This document shows, piece after piece, positions 43,976 through 56,321 of a stretch of 64,000 nt of DNA. Made by a program: the position numbers and the translations under genes. Below the pieces are notes generated by a model. It searched no databases, was not told where the DNA came from, and was given only the letters and a program-made list of their open reading frames with translations. The DNA comes from Halomonas sp. YLGW01 (GTDB lineage Bacteria; Pseudomonadota; Gammaproteobacteria; Pseudomonadales; Halomonadaceae). The first letter of the stretch is position 1. Every line of letters starts with the position of its first letter. The DNA is taken from the NCBI RefSeq assembly GCF_014840935.1, contig NZ_CP062005.1, forward strand, positions 682,001 through 746,000, in the 5' to 3' direction.

Positions 43976-46810
43976 ATGCAAGAAGGCATAATGGAGTTGA
44001 TGTGGCGCACTTCCCATGTCAGTGGCGGTAATGCCCACTATGTGGAAGCGCTCTACGAACAGTACCTCGTCGATCCAAACGCTGTCCCCGACGAGTGGCG
44101 CAATTACTTCGATCAATTGCCCCGCCCGGAAGGCAGCCCCTCCCAGGACATTCCGCTTAGTCCGATTCGCGACCAGTTCTATCAGCTTGCCAAGTCCCCG
44201 CGCAGCGCACAGGCCGCGCCCGGCGTCGACAGCGGCGAGAGCAAGAAGCAGGTCAAGGTCCTTCAGCTGATCAATGCGTATCGCTTTCGTGGCCACCAGA
44301 AGGCCGATATCGATCCCCTGAATCTGCGCAGTCAGGTGCCGGTGCCGGATCTCGATCTGTCCTTCCACCAGCTGACGCAAGCCGATCTGGACACCGAGTT
44401 CCAGACAGGCTCGTTTTTCCTGGGCAAGGACAAGGCGCCGCTCAAGGAGATCGTGGGTGCCCTGGAGCAGACTTACTGTCGCTCCATCGGCTGCGAGATC
44501 ATGCATATCGTCGACACCGAAGAGAAACGCTGGCTGCAGCAGCGCTTCGAATCGGTGCGCTCCAAGCCCAAGTTCAGCCCGGACGTGCGCAAGCATGTGC
44601 TCGAGCGGCTGACCGCGGCCGAAGGGCTGGAAAGCTACCTGGCGTCCAAGTACCCGGGCACCAAGCGTTTCGGTCTCGAGGGCGGCGAGAGCTTCATCCC
44701 GATGATGGATGAGATCATCCAGCGGGCCGGCAGCTATGGCACCAAGGAAGTCGTCATCGGCATGGCGCACCGTGGTCGCCTCAACCTGCTGGTCAATATC
44801 CTGGGCAAGAGCCCCTCCGAGCTGATCGAGGAATTCGACGGCAAGAAGGTAATCTCCCAGGGCTCCGGCGACGTCAAGTATCACCAGGGCTTCAGCTCGA
44901 ACGTGATGACGGCGGGCGGCGAAGTGCATCTGGCGCTGGCGTTCAACCCGTCGCATCTGGAAATCGTGTCTCCGGTGGTCGAGGGCTCGGTGCGGGCCCG
45001 TCAGGACCGTCGCGACGACAGCGACGGCAGCAAGGTGCTGCCGATCAATATCCATGGTGACGCGGCCTTCGCAGGGCAAGGCGTGGTCATGGAAACCTTC
45101 CAGATGTCACAGACCCGTGCCTACAAGACCGGCGGCACGGTGCACATCGTGATCAACAACCAGGTCGGTTTCACCACCTCCCATCCTGGCGACACGCGCT
45201 CTACCGAGTACTGCACCGATATCGCCAAGATGGTCCAGGCGCCGATCTTCCACGTCAACGGCGACGATCCGGACGCGGTGCTGCACGCTACCCAGGTGGC
45301 CATCGACTACCGCCACCAGTTCAAGCGTGACGTGGTCATCGATCTGGTCTGCTACCGCCGCCGCGGCCACAATGAGGCCGACGAGCCGTCCGGCACTCAG
45401 CCGATGATGTACCAGAAGATCAAGAACCATCCGTCGGCTCGCACGCACTTCGTCAATCGTCTGGTCGACGATGGCGTCATCAGCGAAGACGAAGCCAAGG
45501 CGCTGATGGAGAAGTACCGCGACGACCTGATGGCCGGCAACCATGTGGCCAACGCCCTGGTCAAGGAGCCGAATACCTCGCTGTTCGTCGACTGGGCACC
45601 GTATCTGGGCCACGAGTGGACCGGCGATGCCGATACCACTGTCGACATGAAGCGCATGCAGCAGCTCGCCCACAAGATGTGCGAGGTGCCGGACGGCATT
45701 CAGGTCCAGCGGCAGGTCGCCAAGATCTATGAAGACCGACGCAAGATGGTGGCCGGTGGCATGGCGCTGAACTGGGGCTTCGCCGAAACCCTGGCCTACG
45801 CCACGCTGCTCGATCAGGGCCATCCGATCCGCATCACCGGTCAGGATTGTGGCCGCGGCACCTTCTCCCACCGCCATGCGGTGGTCCATAACCAGAAGGA
45901 CGGCAGCACCTATGTGCCGCTAGAGCATATCGCCGACGGTCAGCCGCGCTTCACCATCCACGACTCCTTCCTCTCGGAAGAAGCCGTGCTGGCCTTCGAG
46001 TACGGCTACTCCACCACCGTGCCCAATGCGCTGAACGTCTGGGAGGCCCAGTTCGGGGACTTTTTCAACGGCGCTCAGGTGGTGGTCGACCAGTTCATCT
46101 CCTCCGGTGAGACCAAGTGGGGTCGGCTGTGTGGCCTGACCATGCTGCTGCCCCATGGCTACGAGGGTCAGGGCCCCGAGCACTCCTCGGCCCGTCTCGA
46201 GCGCTTCCTGCAGCTGTGTGCCGAGCACAACATGCAGGTCTGCGTGCCGACCACGCCGGCCCAGATCTTCCACCTGCTGCGTCGCCAGGTGATTCGTCCG
46301 CTGCGCAAGCCGCTGGTGGTGATGTCGCCGAAGAGCCTGCTGCGCCACAAGGAAGCCACTTCCACCCTCGAGGAACTGGCTCACGGCAAGTTCCAGATGG
46401 TGCTGCCCGACCAGGGCAAACTCGAGGCCGAGAAGGTCAAGCGGGCGGTGCTGTGTGCCGGCAAGGTCTACTACGATCTCGCCGCCTACCGCGCCGAGAA
46501 CGAGCGGGAAGACACCGCGGTGGTGCGCGTCGAGCAGCTCTATCCCTTCCCCAAGGAAGAGCTGCAGGCGGCCCTCAAGGCGTATCCGAACCTCGAGCAG
46601 GTCGTCTGGTGTCAGGAAGAACCGCTCAACCAGGGCGCCTGGTACCAGAGCCAGCATCACATGCGGGCTGTCGCCGACATGCTGCGCGATGGCATGGGGC
46701 GCGACCTGAAGTTCGCCGGTCGTCCTGCCTCCGCGGCGCCGGCCGCCGGCTACATGTCCGTGCACGTAGAACAGCAGCGCCAACTGGTGGACGACGCCTT
46801 CAACGCCTGA
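43976..46810 (+). CDS. sucA: 2-oxoglutarate dehydrogenase E1 component
   Basis: 944 residues from the ATG at 43976, whose product [31 protein letters not shown] matches Pseudomonas SucA starts; a GTG six codons earlier is less likely. [41 protein letters not shown]-like [14 protein letters not shown] and [11 protein letters not shown] are ThDP-E1o motifs. It decarboxylates 2-oxoglutarate and transfers succinyl to SucB. It lies in one transcription direction with sucB, lpd and sucCD. Confidence 0.98.
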   Translation: MQEGIMELMWRTSHVSGGNAHYVEALYEQYLVDPNAVPDEWRNYFDQLPRPEGSPSQDIPLSPIRDQFYQLAKSPRSAQAAPGVDSGESKKQVKVLQLINAYRFRGHQKADIDPLNLRSQVPVPDLDLSFHQLTQADLDTEFQTGSFFLGKDKAPLKEIVGALEQTYCRSIGCEIMHIVDTEEKRWLQQRFESVRSKPKFSPDVRKHVLERLTAAEGLESYLASKYPGTKRFGLEGGESFIPMMDEIIQRAGSYGTKEVVIGMAHRGRLNLLVNILGKSPSELIEEFDGKKVISQGSGDVKYHQGFSSNVMTAGGEVHLALAFNPSHLEIVSPVVEGSVRARQDRRDDSDGSKVLPINIHGDAAFAGQGVVMETFQMSQTRAYKTGGTVHIVINNQVGFTTSHPGDTRSTEYCTDIAKMVQAPIFHVNGDDPDAVLHATQVAIDYRHQFKRDVVIDLVCYRRRGHNEADEPSGTQPMMYQKIKNHPSARTHFVNRLVDDGVISEDEAKALMEKYRDDLMAGNHVANALVKEPNTSLFVDWAPYLGHEWTGDADTTVDMKRMQQLAHKMCEVPDGIQVQRQVAKIYEDRRKMVAGGMALNWGFAETLAYATLLDQGHPIRITGQDCGRGTFSHRHAVVHNQKDGSTYVPLEHIADGQPRFTIHDSFLSEEAVLAFEYGYSTTVPNALNVWEAQFGDFFNGAQVVVDQFISSGETKWGRLCGLTMLLPHGYEGQGPEHSSARLERFLQLCAEHNMQVCVPTTPAQIFHLLRRQVIRPLRKPLVVMSPKSLLRHKEATSTLEELAHGKFQMVLPDQGKLEAEKVKRAVLCAGKVYYDLAAYRAENEREDTAVVRVEQLYPFPKEELQAALKAYPNLEQVVWCQEEPLNQGAWYQSQHHMRAVADMLRDGMGRDLKFAGRPASAAPAAGYMSVHVEQQRQLVDDAFNA

Positions 46811-46853
46811 AGGCGTCCCCACCGGACGAGAGAGAATACATAAGGGAAATTCA

Positions 46854-48389
46854 ATGGCTACCGAGATCAAAGCGCCTACCTTTCCGGAATCCGTTGCCGA
46901 GGGCAGCGTCGCTGCCTGGCACAAGAAGCCGGGTGACAGCGTCGAGCGTGACGAGCTGATCGTCGAAATCGAGACCGACAAGGTGGTGCTCGAGGTCGTG
47001 GCACCCGAGGCGGGCACCCTGAGCGAGATCAAGGCCGAAGAGGGCGACACCGTCGCCTCCGAACAGGTCCTGGGCATGCTCGGTGCCGCCGGTGAGGCCA
47101 AGGCCGCACCGAAGGCGGAAGAAAAGAGCGACGCAGCGCCGGCTCCCAAGGCCGCAGCGTCCGGCAAGACCCACGACGTCAAGGCCCCGACCTTCCCGGA
47201 GTCCATCCAGGAAGGCACCGTGGCGACCTGGCACAAGCAGGTCGGTGAAGCGGTCAAGCGTGACGAAGTGCTGGTCGACATCGAGACCGACAAGGTGGTG
47301 CTCGAGGTCGTCGCGCCCGCCGATGGTGCCCTCAGCGAGATCAAGGCCGAGGAAGGCGCCCAGGTCGAGTCCGAGGCTGTGCTGGCCACCTTCGCCGAAG
47401 GCGCCGGCGGCGATGCCGCGCCAGCGGCCGAGGCGAGTGCCTCTGCCGATGAAGGCAGCGACGACCAGGGCAGTGACGAAAAGGTCGGCGACAAGATCCT
47501 CGCCCCGGCGGCACGCAAGATGGTCGCCGAGCATGACCTGGACGTGGCCAAGATCGAAGGCACCGGCAAGGGTGGTCGTGTGCTGAAGGAAGATGTCCAA
47601 AAGGCCGTCAAGGAAGGCAGCGCCAAGAAGTCCAAGGCCCCGGCCGCCGCAGCCGCCCCGGCACCTGCCGCTCCGGTCGCCGAAGGCGAGCGTCCCGAGA
47701 AGCGCGTGCCGATGAGCCGCCTGCGCAAGACCATCGCCAAGCGCCTGGTCGAGGCTCAGCAGACCGCTGCCATGCTCACCACCTACAACGAGGTGGATAT
47801 GGGCGCGGTCATGGACCTGCGGGCCCAGTACAAGGACACCTTCCTCAAGGCGCACGACACCAAGCTCGGCTTCATGGGCTTCTTCGTCAAGGCGGCCTCC
47901 GAGGCGCTCAAGCGCTTCCCGGACGTCAACGCCTCCATCGACGGCGGCGACATCGTCTACCACGGTTATCAGGATATCGGCGTCGCCGTCTCCACCGATC
48001 GTGGCCTGGTCGTGCCGGTGCTGCGTGACACCGACAGCATGAAGATCGCCGATGTCGAGAAGACTATCGTCGACTTCGGCAAGCGGGCCCGGGCTGGCAA
48101 GCTCGGCATCGACGAGATGCAGGGCGGCACCTTCACCATCACCAACGGTGGCATCTTCGGTTCGCTGATGTCGACGCCGATCCTCAACCCGCCGCAGACT
48201 GCGATCCTTGGCATGCACAAGATCCAGGAACGTCCGATGGCGGTGAACGGCAAGGTCGAGATTCGCCCGATGATGTACCTCGCCGTGTCATACGATCACC
48301 GCATGATCGATGGCAAGGACGCGGTCCAGTTCCTGGTCACCATCAAGGAACTGCTCGAGGACCCGGCACGCCTGCTGCTCGATATCTGA
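46854..48389 (+). CDS. sucB: dihydrolipoyl succinyltransferase (E2o) with two lipoyl domains
   Basis: 511 residues, about 100 longer than E. coli SucB. Two near-identical lipoyl domains are present, residues about 1-77 and 103-180, each with the lipoylated Lys in ETDKVVLEV (Lys43 and Lys147). An acidic Ala-rich linker follows. The E1/E3-binding domain is about 215-252 ([35 protein letters not shown]). The catalytic domain is about 280-511, with the active-site His482 and Asp486 in YDHRMIDG. E2o usually has one lipoyl domain, so the duplication is notable. Confidence 0.97.
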   Translation: MATEIKAPTFPESVAEGSVAAWHKKPGDSVERDELIVEIETDKVVLEVVAPEAGTLSEIKAEEGDTVASEQVLGMLGAAGEAKAAPKAEEKSDAAPAPKAAASGKTHDVKAPTFPESIQEGTVATWHKQVGEAVKRDEVLVDIETDKVVLEVVAPADGALSEIKAEEGAQVESEAVLATFAEGAGGDAAPAAEASASADEGSDDQGSDEKVGDKILAPAARKMVAEHDLDVAKIEGTGKGGRVLKEDVQKAVKEGSAKKSKAPAAAAAPAPAAPVAEGERPEKRVPMSRLRKTIAKRLVEAQQTAAMLTTYNEVDMGAVMDLRAQYKDTFLKAHDTKLGFMGFFVKAASEALKRFPDVNASIDGGDIVYHGYQDIGVAVSTDRGLVVPVLRDTDSMKIADVEKTIVDFGKRARAGKLGIDEMQGGTFTITNGGIFGSLMSTPILNPPQTAILGMHKIQERPMAVNGKVEIRPMMYLAVSYDHRMIDGKDAVQFLVTIKELLEDPARLLLDI

Positions 48390-48399
48390 GCCGGCGTGA

Positions 48400-49875
<1,476 letters not shown>

Positions 49876-49890
49876 GTCGTCGAACAACGA

Positions 49891-49935
49891 GCGCCGCCTT
49901 CCCGAGCGGCGCCTCGCCCCGGCCGGTCCGGGGCG
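49891..49935 (+). other. two consecutive hairpins between lpd and sucC
   Basis: GCGCCGC/GCGGCGC (49891-49912) and CGCCCCGG/CCGGGGCG (49915-49935) are perfect stems placed back to back, without a T-tract. They could set relative mRNA levels between lpd and sucCD. Confidence 0.55.
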
Positions 49936-50015
49936 AACGGGGATGACCTGGCCCGCTACAGTCGTGGCGGGCCACGGTCATCGTTCGAGTCAAATGCAAC
50001 CAATGGCATGACACG

Positions 50016-51181
50016 ATGAACCTTCACGAGTATCAGGGCAAACAGCTGTTTGCCGATTATGGTCTGCCGGTATCCAAGGGCTTTGCCGTGGATACCCCGG
50101 AAGAAGCAGCAGAAGCCTGCAAGAAGATCGGCGGTGACAAGTGGGTCGTCAAGGCCCAGGTCCACGCCGGTGGCCGCGGCAAGGCCGGCGGCGTCAAGCT
50201 GATCAAGAGCCCGGAAGAAGCCCAGGCGTTCGCCGAGCAGTGGCTGGGCAAGAACCTGGTGACCTTCCAGACCGACGAGCACGGTCAGCCGGTTGCCAAG
50301 ATCCTGGTCGAGAACTGCACCGACATCGCCAACGAGCTGTACCTGGGCGCCGTCGTCGACCGCACCACCCGTCGCGTGGTGTTCATGGCCTCCACCGAAG
50401 GCGGTGTGGAGATCGAGAAGGTCGCCGAGGAAACCCCGGAGAAGATCCTCAAGGCCGAGATCGATCCGCTGGTCGGCGCGCAGCCGTATCAGGCGCGTGA
50501 GCTCGGCTTCGCCCTGGGCCTGAACAAGGAACAGATCAAGCAGTTCACCAAGATCTTCCTGGGCCTGTCGAAGCTGTTCCACGACAAGGATCTCGCCCTG
50601 CTCGAGATCAACCCGCTGGTGATCACCGACGAAGGCAACCTGCACTGCCTCGACGCCAAGCTCGGCCTGGACGGCAACGCCCTCTACCGTCACCCGGACC
50701 TGCAGGCCATGCAGGACCCGTCTCAGGAAGACGCGCGTGAAGCCGAAGCGGCCGCCTGGGAGCTGAACTACGTGGCCCTCGACGGCAACATCGGTTGCAT
50801 GGTCAATGGCGCTGGCCTGGCCATGGGCACCATGGACATCGTCAACCTGAACGGCGGCAGCCCGGCCAACTTCCTCGACGTGGGCGGTGGCGCCACCAAG
50901 GAGCGCGTGGCGGAAGCGTTCAAGATCATCCTGTCCGACGACAACGTCAAGGCCGTACTGGTCAACATCTTCGGCGGCATCGTGCGTTGCGACATGATCG
51001 CCGAGGGCATCATCGGTGCCGTCGAGCAGGTCGGCGTGAACGTGCCGGTCGTGGTACGTCTGGAAGGCAACAACGCCGAGCTGGGTGCCGAGAAACTGGC
51101 GTCCAGCGGTCTGAACATCATCGCTGCTACCAGCCTGACTGACGCGGCACAGCAGGTCGTCAAGGCAGCGGAGGGCAAGTA

Positions 51182-51182
<1 letters not shown>
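50016..51182 (+). CDS. sucC: succinyl-CoA ligase (ADP-forming) beta subunit
   Basis: 388 residues, normal length. [24 protein letters not shown] starts the ATP-grasp domain; [19 protein letters not shown] binds nucleotide; [12 protein letters not shown] holds a metal ligand; and [30 protein letters not shown] is the beta-subunit signature. It forms succinate and a nucleoside triphosphate with SucD. Its stop overlaps the sucD start (TAATG). Confidence 0.98.
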
Positions 51183-52054
<872 letters not shown>

Positions 52055-52077
52055 GCCAGCGACCCGCCTCATGGCAC

Positions 52078-52105
52078 AAGGGCACCCCTCGGGGTGCCCT
52101 TTTTT
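52078..52105 (+). terminator. Rho-independent terminator of the suc operon
   Basis: AAGGGCACCCC (52078-52088) and GGGGTGCCCTT (52091-52101) pair perfectly, followed by T to 52105. Confidence 0.92.
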
Positions 52106-52141
52106 GTGTCCGGACCGGTTGTGATGGCTGGAGTGGGCCTG

Positions 52142-52939
52142 CTAGCCGCTGGCCAGGCAGCAGCGATCGCGTCCGCGCCGCTTGGCCTCCAGCAGGGCCT
52201 GGTCGGCGCGGTGGATGGTCTCGCGGTACTCTTCCTGAGAACGATGTTCGGCAATGCCGATACTGACGGTGACGGCCATCGTTCGTCCCGTGGCGTCCTG
52301 GGTCAGGTCGAGCTCGCGCAGTTGGTGGCTCAGGCGTTCGACCAGGGTCTCGCCCCGATCCAGATCGGTATCCGGCAGCACCACCAGGAACTCCTCGCCT
52401 CCCCAGCGCCCGCAAAGGTCGCTGGTTCGCACCGCGGCCTGGAGTGCACGGGCGAGGGCCACCAGCACCCGATCTCCGGCGGTGTGGCCATAGCGGTCGT
52501 TGATGCGCTTGAAGTGATCGATATCGACCACGGCCACGCAGAAGGGCCGCGCGTCTTGCGCGCTTGCCTCGGTGATCCGGCCAAGCTGATGGTGCAGGCG
52601 CCGGCGGTTGGCCAGGCCGGTCAGGGGGTCATGACTCGAGGCGTCTTCCAGGGCCTGGTTACGCTCGTGCAGCAGGTCCTGGAAGCGGTCGGCGATGCGC
52701 GACAGCTTGCGCTGACGCCGCTGCTGCCGCTCCAGTTGGAAGCGCGTGGAATGGAGATCCTTCCGGGCACTCTCCTGAAAGCCGTCGGCGATGCTGATCA
52801 GCCGCTCCAAGCGGTCGCACTGGAGCAGGTGGTGGCGATAGAGCCGCTGCAGTGCCGAATGCAGCGGGTGCTCCCGGTGGATCTCTTCGCCGAGCAGGGC
52901 CGCGATCTCGTCCAGCAGTGCCTGGTCGCGTTGGCTCAC
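52142..52939 (-). CDS. siaD: SiaD-type diguanylate cyclase (GGDEF domain)
   Basis: 265 residues, soluble. The first 100 residues are helical with a coiled-coil stretch (about 60-98). The GGDEF domain begins DPLTGLANRRRLHHQL, the metal-binding Asp is in VVDIDHFKRIND, and the active site is GGEEF (180-184). RTSD (171-174) lies five residues upstream, the canonical RxxD product-inhibition site. It makes c-di-GMP, which promotes biofilm formation. The gene overlaps siaC by 4 bases, and in Pseudomonas the SiaC protein activates this enzyme. Confidence 0.93.
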   Translation of the reverse strand: MSQRDQALLDEIAALLGEEIHREHPLHSALQRLYRHHLLQCDRLERLISIADGFQESARKDLHSTRFQLERQQRRQRKLSRIADRFQDLLHERNQALEDASSHDPLTGLANRRRLHHQLGRITEASAQDARPFCVAVVDIDHFKRINDRYGHTAGDRVLVALARALQAAVRTSDLCGRWGGEEFLVVLPDTDLDRGETLVERLSHQLRELDLTQDATGRTMAVTVSIGIAEHRSQEEYRETIHRADQALLEAKRRGRDRCCLASG

Positions 52940-53325
52940 GCCGGCTCTCCCAGCGGCCGGATGGCGAAGGGGAAGCTGCAGTCTTCCTTGAACTCCTCGG
53001 CCAGCTCGGCGATGCGGTCATTGCGGGGGTCGTACTGCCAGGTGACGGTCGTCTCGCGGCCCTTCTGGTGGGCGTCTTCGAGCAGGTCGAAGACATCCAT
53101 CATCGCCTTGACCGAGCTGGTATTGAGATAGACGAGTTCCAGCGAGAGGTTGAGGGGAGCGGACGAGCGCTCAAGGAAGGCCTCGACCCAGTCGATGACC
53201 TGGCTGAATAGCTCAAAGGAGTTCTCCGGGTAGGAGTCGCCCTGCATGTAGAGGCGCCCGCGTTGCCAGTCGCTGTGGATCGCGGGAGTGGAGACGCTGC
53301 CGGGAAGGTTCAGATCATGGCTCAT
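52936..53325 (-). CDS. siaC: SiaC-like regulatory phosphoprotein (DUF1987)
   Basis: 129 residues, cytoplasmic. IHSDWQRGRLYMQGDSYPENSFELFSQVIDWVEAFLERSSAPLNLSLELVYLNTSSVKAMMDVFDLLEDAH is the DUF1987 pattern with the phospho-acceptor Thr69 (Thr68 in P. aeruginosa). In Pseudomonas, unphosphorylated SiaC binds and activates SiaD; SiaB phosphorylates it and SiaA dephosphorylates it. The gene lies 13 bases after siaB and overlaps siaD. Confidence 0.92.
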   Translation of the reverse strand: MSHDLNLPGSVSTPAIHSDWQRGRLYMQGDSYPENSFELFSQVIDWVEAFLERSSAPLNLSLELVYLNTSSVKAMMDVFDLLEDAHQKGRETTVTWQYDPRNDRIAELAEEFKEDCSFPFAIRPLGEPA

Positions 53326-53338
53326 GGCGAGGGACCGT

Positions 53339-53872
53339 TCAGATGGTGGCTGTCAGGCTAAATAAACTGCGACCGGAGGGCAACGGCTGGAGCCGGGCCT
53401 CCAGTGGGCGGGACGACTTGCGTGCCATGTCGATCAGGCCAAGGCCCGCGCCGCTGGGTGCGGCCTCGTCCCGGGGGCGGCGCAACTGCGTCTTGTAGGC
53501 GCGCTTGAGTTCGGCGGCATCCAGCCCGGCCAGGTGCTCCACGGCCTCGACCAGGCGCCTGCCGTCGGCGTTCTCCACCAGGTTGCCGGCCGAGACCAGA
53601 TAATGCTCCTGGTCGTCGCGGGCCACGGCGATGGTGGCGGTGGCCTCCGCCTCGTCGTAGCCATGGAGACGGGCGTAATGACGTATGTTCTGGGTCATCT
53701 CGATATAGACGGCGAAGACGTCCATGGCCGCCGGCGGCGCGGCGGCCTGGCTGTTCAGGTAGTTTCGCAGGGCATGCCCGATCTCCTCGATCAGGCTGCG
53801 CGAGATCGGGCCGTTGAAGCACAGCATGATGCGCTGTTGTAGATAATTGTCGCGCAGGCTCAGCAGATCCAT
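53339..53872 (-). CDS. siaB: SiaB-family protein kinase
   Basis: 177 residues. An HATPase-like kinase domain is indicated by the N-box EMTQNIRHYARLHGYDE and the G-box APSGAGLGLIDMARKSS. It is expected to phosphorylate the Thr of SiaC and thereby switch off activation of the cyclase. It starts 12 bases after siaA ends and 13 before siaC starts, so the four genes are one operon. Confidence 0.9.
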   Translation of the reverse strand: MDLLSLRDNYLQQRIMLCFNGPISRSLIEEIGHALRNYLNSQAAAPPAAMDVFAVYIEMTQNIRHYARLHGYDEAEATATIAVARDDQEHYLVSAGNLVENADGRRLVEAVEHLAGLDAAELKRAYKTQLRRPRDEAAPSGAGLGLIDMARKSSRPLEARLQPLPSGRSLFSLTATI

Positions 53873-53884
53873 GATGTCTCCGGG

Positions 53885-55930
53885 TCAGGTACTCGATGCA
53901 GGGCGGGACCGAGGCTGCCCTGTTCGGGAAGCCGTATCGAAACTAAAGCACAGCAGGGTGATGTCATCACGCTGGACATGCTCACCGCGATAGGCATCCA
54001 GCTCGGCTTCGAAGGCGAGAATCTGTGCATCAAGCGGGGCCTTGGCGTGACGTTGCAACATGGCCTCGAAGCGACGATTGCCGAAGCCGAAGCCATGCTC
54101 GCCTCCGGCCTGGTCGAGGAAGCCGTCAGAGCAGAGTGTATAGGTCCAGCCCCGATGCAGCGGCATGCGCTGGTTCTCGTAGGTCATGGCCCGTTTTTGG
54201 CCCAGGGCACGCTTGCCACCGGCGTGGACTCGCAAGCGCTCGCCATCGCTTTCATAGAGTGACATCTTGGCCCCGGCGAAGGTCAGTTGTTCGGCGCCAT
54301 GCTCGACCCATACCAGGCCCACGTCCATGTTGGTGGCGATGGAAGAGGGCAAGGTTTCCCGATGCAGGGTGGCACGGTTCTGACGGTCGGTCTCGTTGAG
54401 AATGGCCGCCGGGTCATCCGCACCGACCTTAAGAATGGCATTGTCGATGATCGCCCGGGCCAGCATGGTCATCAGCGACCCCGGCACCCCATGACCGGCG
54501 CAGTCGATGACGCCCATCAGGTAGCCGTGATCGGTGGCGCGAAAGACATAGAAGTCGCCGCCCACCTGGTCACGAGGACGCCACAGCACCGCATGATGAG
54601 CGGCCAGCTGGGTCTCCATCTGTCGACGGGGCAGAATGGCGCGCTGGATGATGCTGGCATACTCCAGGGAGGCGTCGATCTGGCGTCGGGCGGCGGCCAT
54701 CTCGGCGTTGGTGGCCTCGAGGTCGCGGGTGCGATGGTGAACTTTGTCTTCTAGCTCCTGAGTGTGGCGCTCCACCCGACGGGCCATGTGGGCGAAGGCG
54801 CGTGACAGCTCGCCTATTTCGTCGCCGCGCTCGGTGGGGAGATGATTGTTGTAGTCACCGTCGGCGATCGCCTGCGCCGAATGCTGGAGTCGGCGCAGGG
54901 GCGCCAGGATCAGGCGGTCGATGCCATAGGCGAAGCCGGCCATCAGGATGGCGAGGATCAGCGCCAGGGCGCCCAGCAGCGGCCAGAGCCAGCTGCCCTC
55001 GAAGAGGTGAGCGCTCTTCAGGTCCAGGGACGATACCATCAGCCACTTCAGCTCGGGGAGGTAGCCCACCGTGACCAGGCGCGGCTCGCCCTCCAGCAGG
55101 AGATCCAGGGAGCGTACCTCACCGGGGCGTTGGCGAGCCTCGCCCATCGCCGCCTCCAGCTGGGTGCGCTGCTCGGCCGTACCGAGCAGGGCCTGCAGGC
55201 GTGGAGTGCTGTCGTCGAGCTCGGTCTGGGCGCCGGAGCCCAGCGCCAGCCGGTCATAGTCGGGATGCGCCTGGATGGCGCCACGGGGATCGACGATCAT
55301 CGGGGTCAGGCCGGGAGCGCTCTGACGCAGGAAGTCATCGAGGAAGCGGCTCAGGTCGAGTCCGCCGCCGGCCAGGCCGAGGGGGCGGCCATCCTCCAGG
55401 ATCTTGACGTTGAACCAGACCTTAGCCAGATCCAGTTTGGTATCGACATTGACGTTGATGTTGTAGCCGATACCGCTGTCCATGGTCGCGAAGTACCAGG
55501 CGCTGTCCGGGTCCTCCGGGTCGAGCCGGTAGCGGGGCGAGCGGCTCTCGTGGGAGGCCTCATCGTTAAAGTAGTAGTGGCCTGTGGCATGATGGACGAT
55601 GAAGTACGCTTGGCCGCTGAACTGGCGGCGAAACCCTTCCGCCTCACGGAAGAAGCGGTCGCGGCTGTCGGCGTCTTCGGGGGTGGCCAGCCACTCCCGG
55701 GTGACTACCGAGTCGGCGAAACGCTGCGACAGGGCGAGCTCTCGGGAGACCGGTGTCAGGATGCGCTGCATGTGCAGCAGGGTGTATTGCTCGGCGTAGC
55801 GGGTGCCGAAATGGTGGCGGACGTCGTCGATGGCTTGCCAGCCGATCAGCAAGGTCGGGATCAATGCGAGCAGAAAGGCAAATAACAGGCTCAGAGTGGA
55901 CTGGCCGCGCAGCCCCCAGCGATGGGCCAT
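53885..55930 (-). CDS. siaA: SiaA-like membrane PP2C-type phosphatase with sensor domain
   Basis: 681 residues from the ATG at 55930 (MAHRWGLRGQSTLSLL), preceded by AAGGGAA; upstream starts at 55984 and 55948 are possible. TM1 is about 12-34, a periplasmic dCache-like sensor follows (about 35-310), TM2 about 316-340, a HAMP segment to about 390, then a coiled coil. The C-terminal SpoIIE/PP2C domain has GGDFYVFR, IDCAGHGVPGSLMTML and RDDITLL metal motifs. In Pseudomonas SiaA dephosphorylates SiaC in response to an extracellular cue. The sensor ligand is unknown. Confidence 0.92.
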   Translation of the reverse strand: MAHRWGLRGQSTLSLLFAFLLALIPTLLIGWQAIDDVRHHFGTRYAEQYTLLHMQRILTPVSRELALSQRFADSVVTREWLATPEDADSRDRFFREAEGFRRQFSGQAYFIVHHATGHYYFNDEASHESRSPRYRLDPEDPDSAWYFATMDSGIGYNINVNVDTKLDLAKVWFNVKILEDGRPLGLAGGGLDLSRFLDDFLRQSAPGLTPMIVDPRGAIQAHPDYDRLALGSGAQTELDDSTPRLQALLGTAEQRTQLEAAMGEARQRPGEVRSLDLLLEGEPRLVTVGYLPELKWLMVSSLDLKSAHLFEGSWLWPLLGALALILAILMAGFAYGIDRLILAPLRRLQHSAQAIADGDYNNHLPTERGDEIGELSRAFAHMARRVERHTQELEDKVHHRTRDLEATNAEMAAARRQIDASLEYASIIQRAILPRRQMETQLAAHHAVLWRPRDQVGGDFYVFRATDHGYLMGVIDCAGHGVPGSLMTMLARAIIDNAILKVGADDPAAILNETDRQNRATLHRETLPSSIATNMDVGLVWVEHGAEQLTFAGAKMSLYESDGERLRVHAGGKRALGQKRAMTYENQRMPLHRGWTYTLCSDGFLDQAGGEHGFGFGNRRFEAMLQRHAKAPLDAQILAFEAELDAYRGEHVQRDDITLLCFSFDTASRTGQPRSRPASST

Positions 55931-56321
55931 GAACAGGTTCCCTTGCATCGGTTCCGGGGACTCGTTGAGAGGCCTGCTCGGCACCTTTTATTAGTATGCT
56001 CACGTAAGGTTGCCACAACCGATAGCAAACTACGACTGCCGGATAGGCCGACGGGGCCCCAGCGCGAGGGGGTGTGGCCGGCTGAGGTCGCCAGGTGGCG
56101 ATGCCTGGCCTGCAGACAGGTGTGCACGCCACCACTGTCCGGGGCATGAAACATGGTGATGCCGGCGAGGTGCAGCGCCATCTCCTGTTGCCGGGGGCTC
56201 CGGCTCAAGAGTGGCGAGGCAATGCGATCGCTCGACGACTCGGGGGATAAGACGGAGGCGCAGACGAAAACGGCGACCCGGATGGGGTCGCCGTTTCGTT
56301 GCAGCGTGATGTAGCCTAAGG
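55931..56321. other. intergenic region between siaA and rnb
   Basis: 391 bases without a gene apart from possible short siaA extensions. The left part should hold the sia promoter on the minus strand; the right end holds the rnb terminator. Confidence 0.5.
56268..56296 (-). terminator. terminator of rnb
   Basis: AAACGGCGACCC (56268-56279) and GGGTCGCCGTTT (56285-56296) form a perfect stem. On the minus strand it ends in TTTT, about 25 bases after the rnb stop. Confidence 0.85.

Noticed and set aside
45920-47740. 606-residue Ser/Thr/Ala-rich minus-strand open frame resembling a surface protein
   Set aside because: Antisense to sucA and sucB; the Ser-rich look comes from the reverse complement of Ala/Glu/Lys codons in the lipoyl domains.
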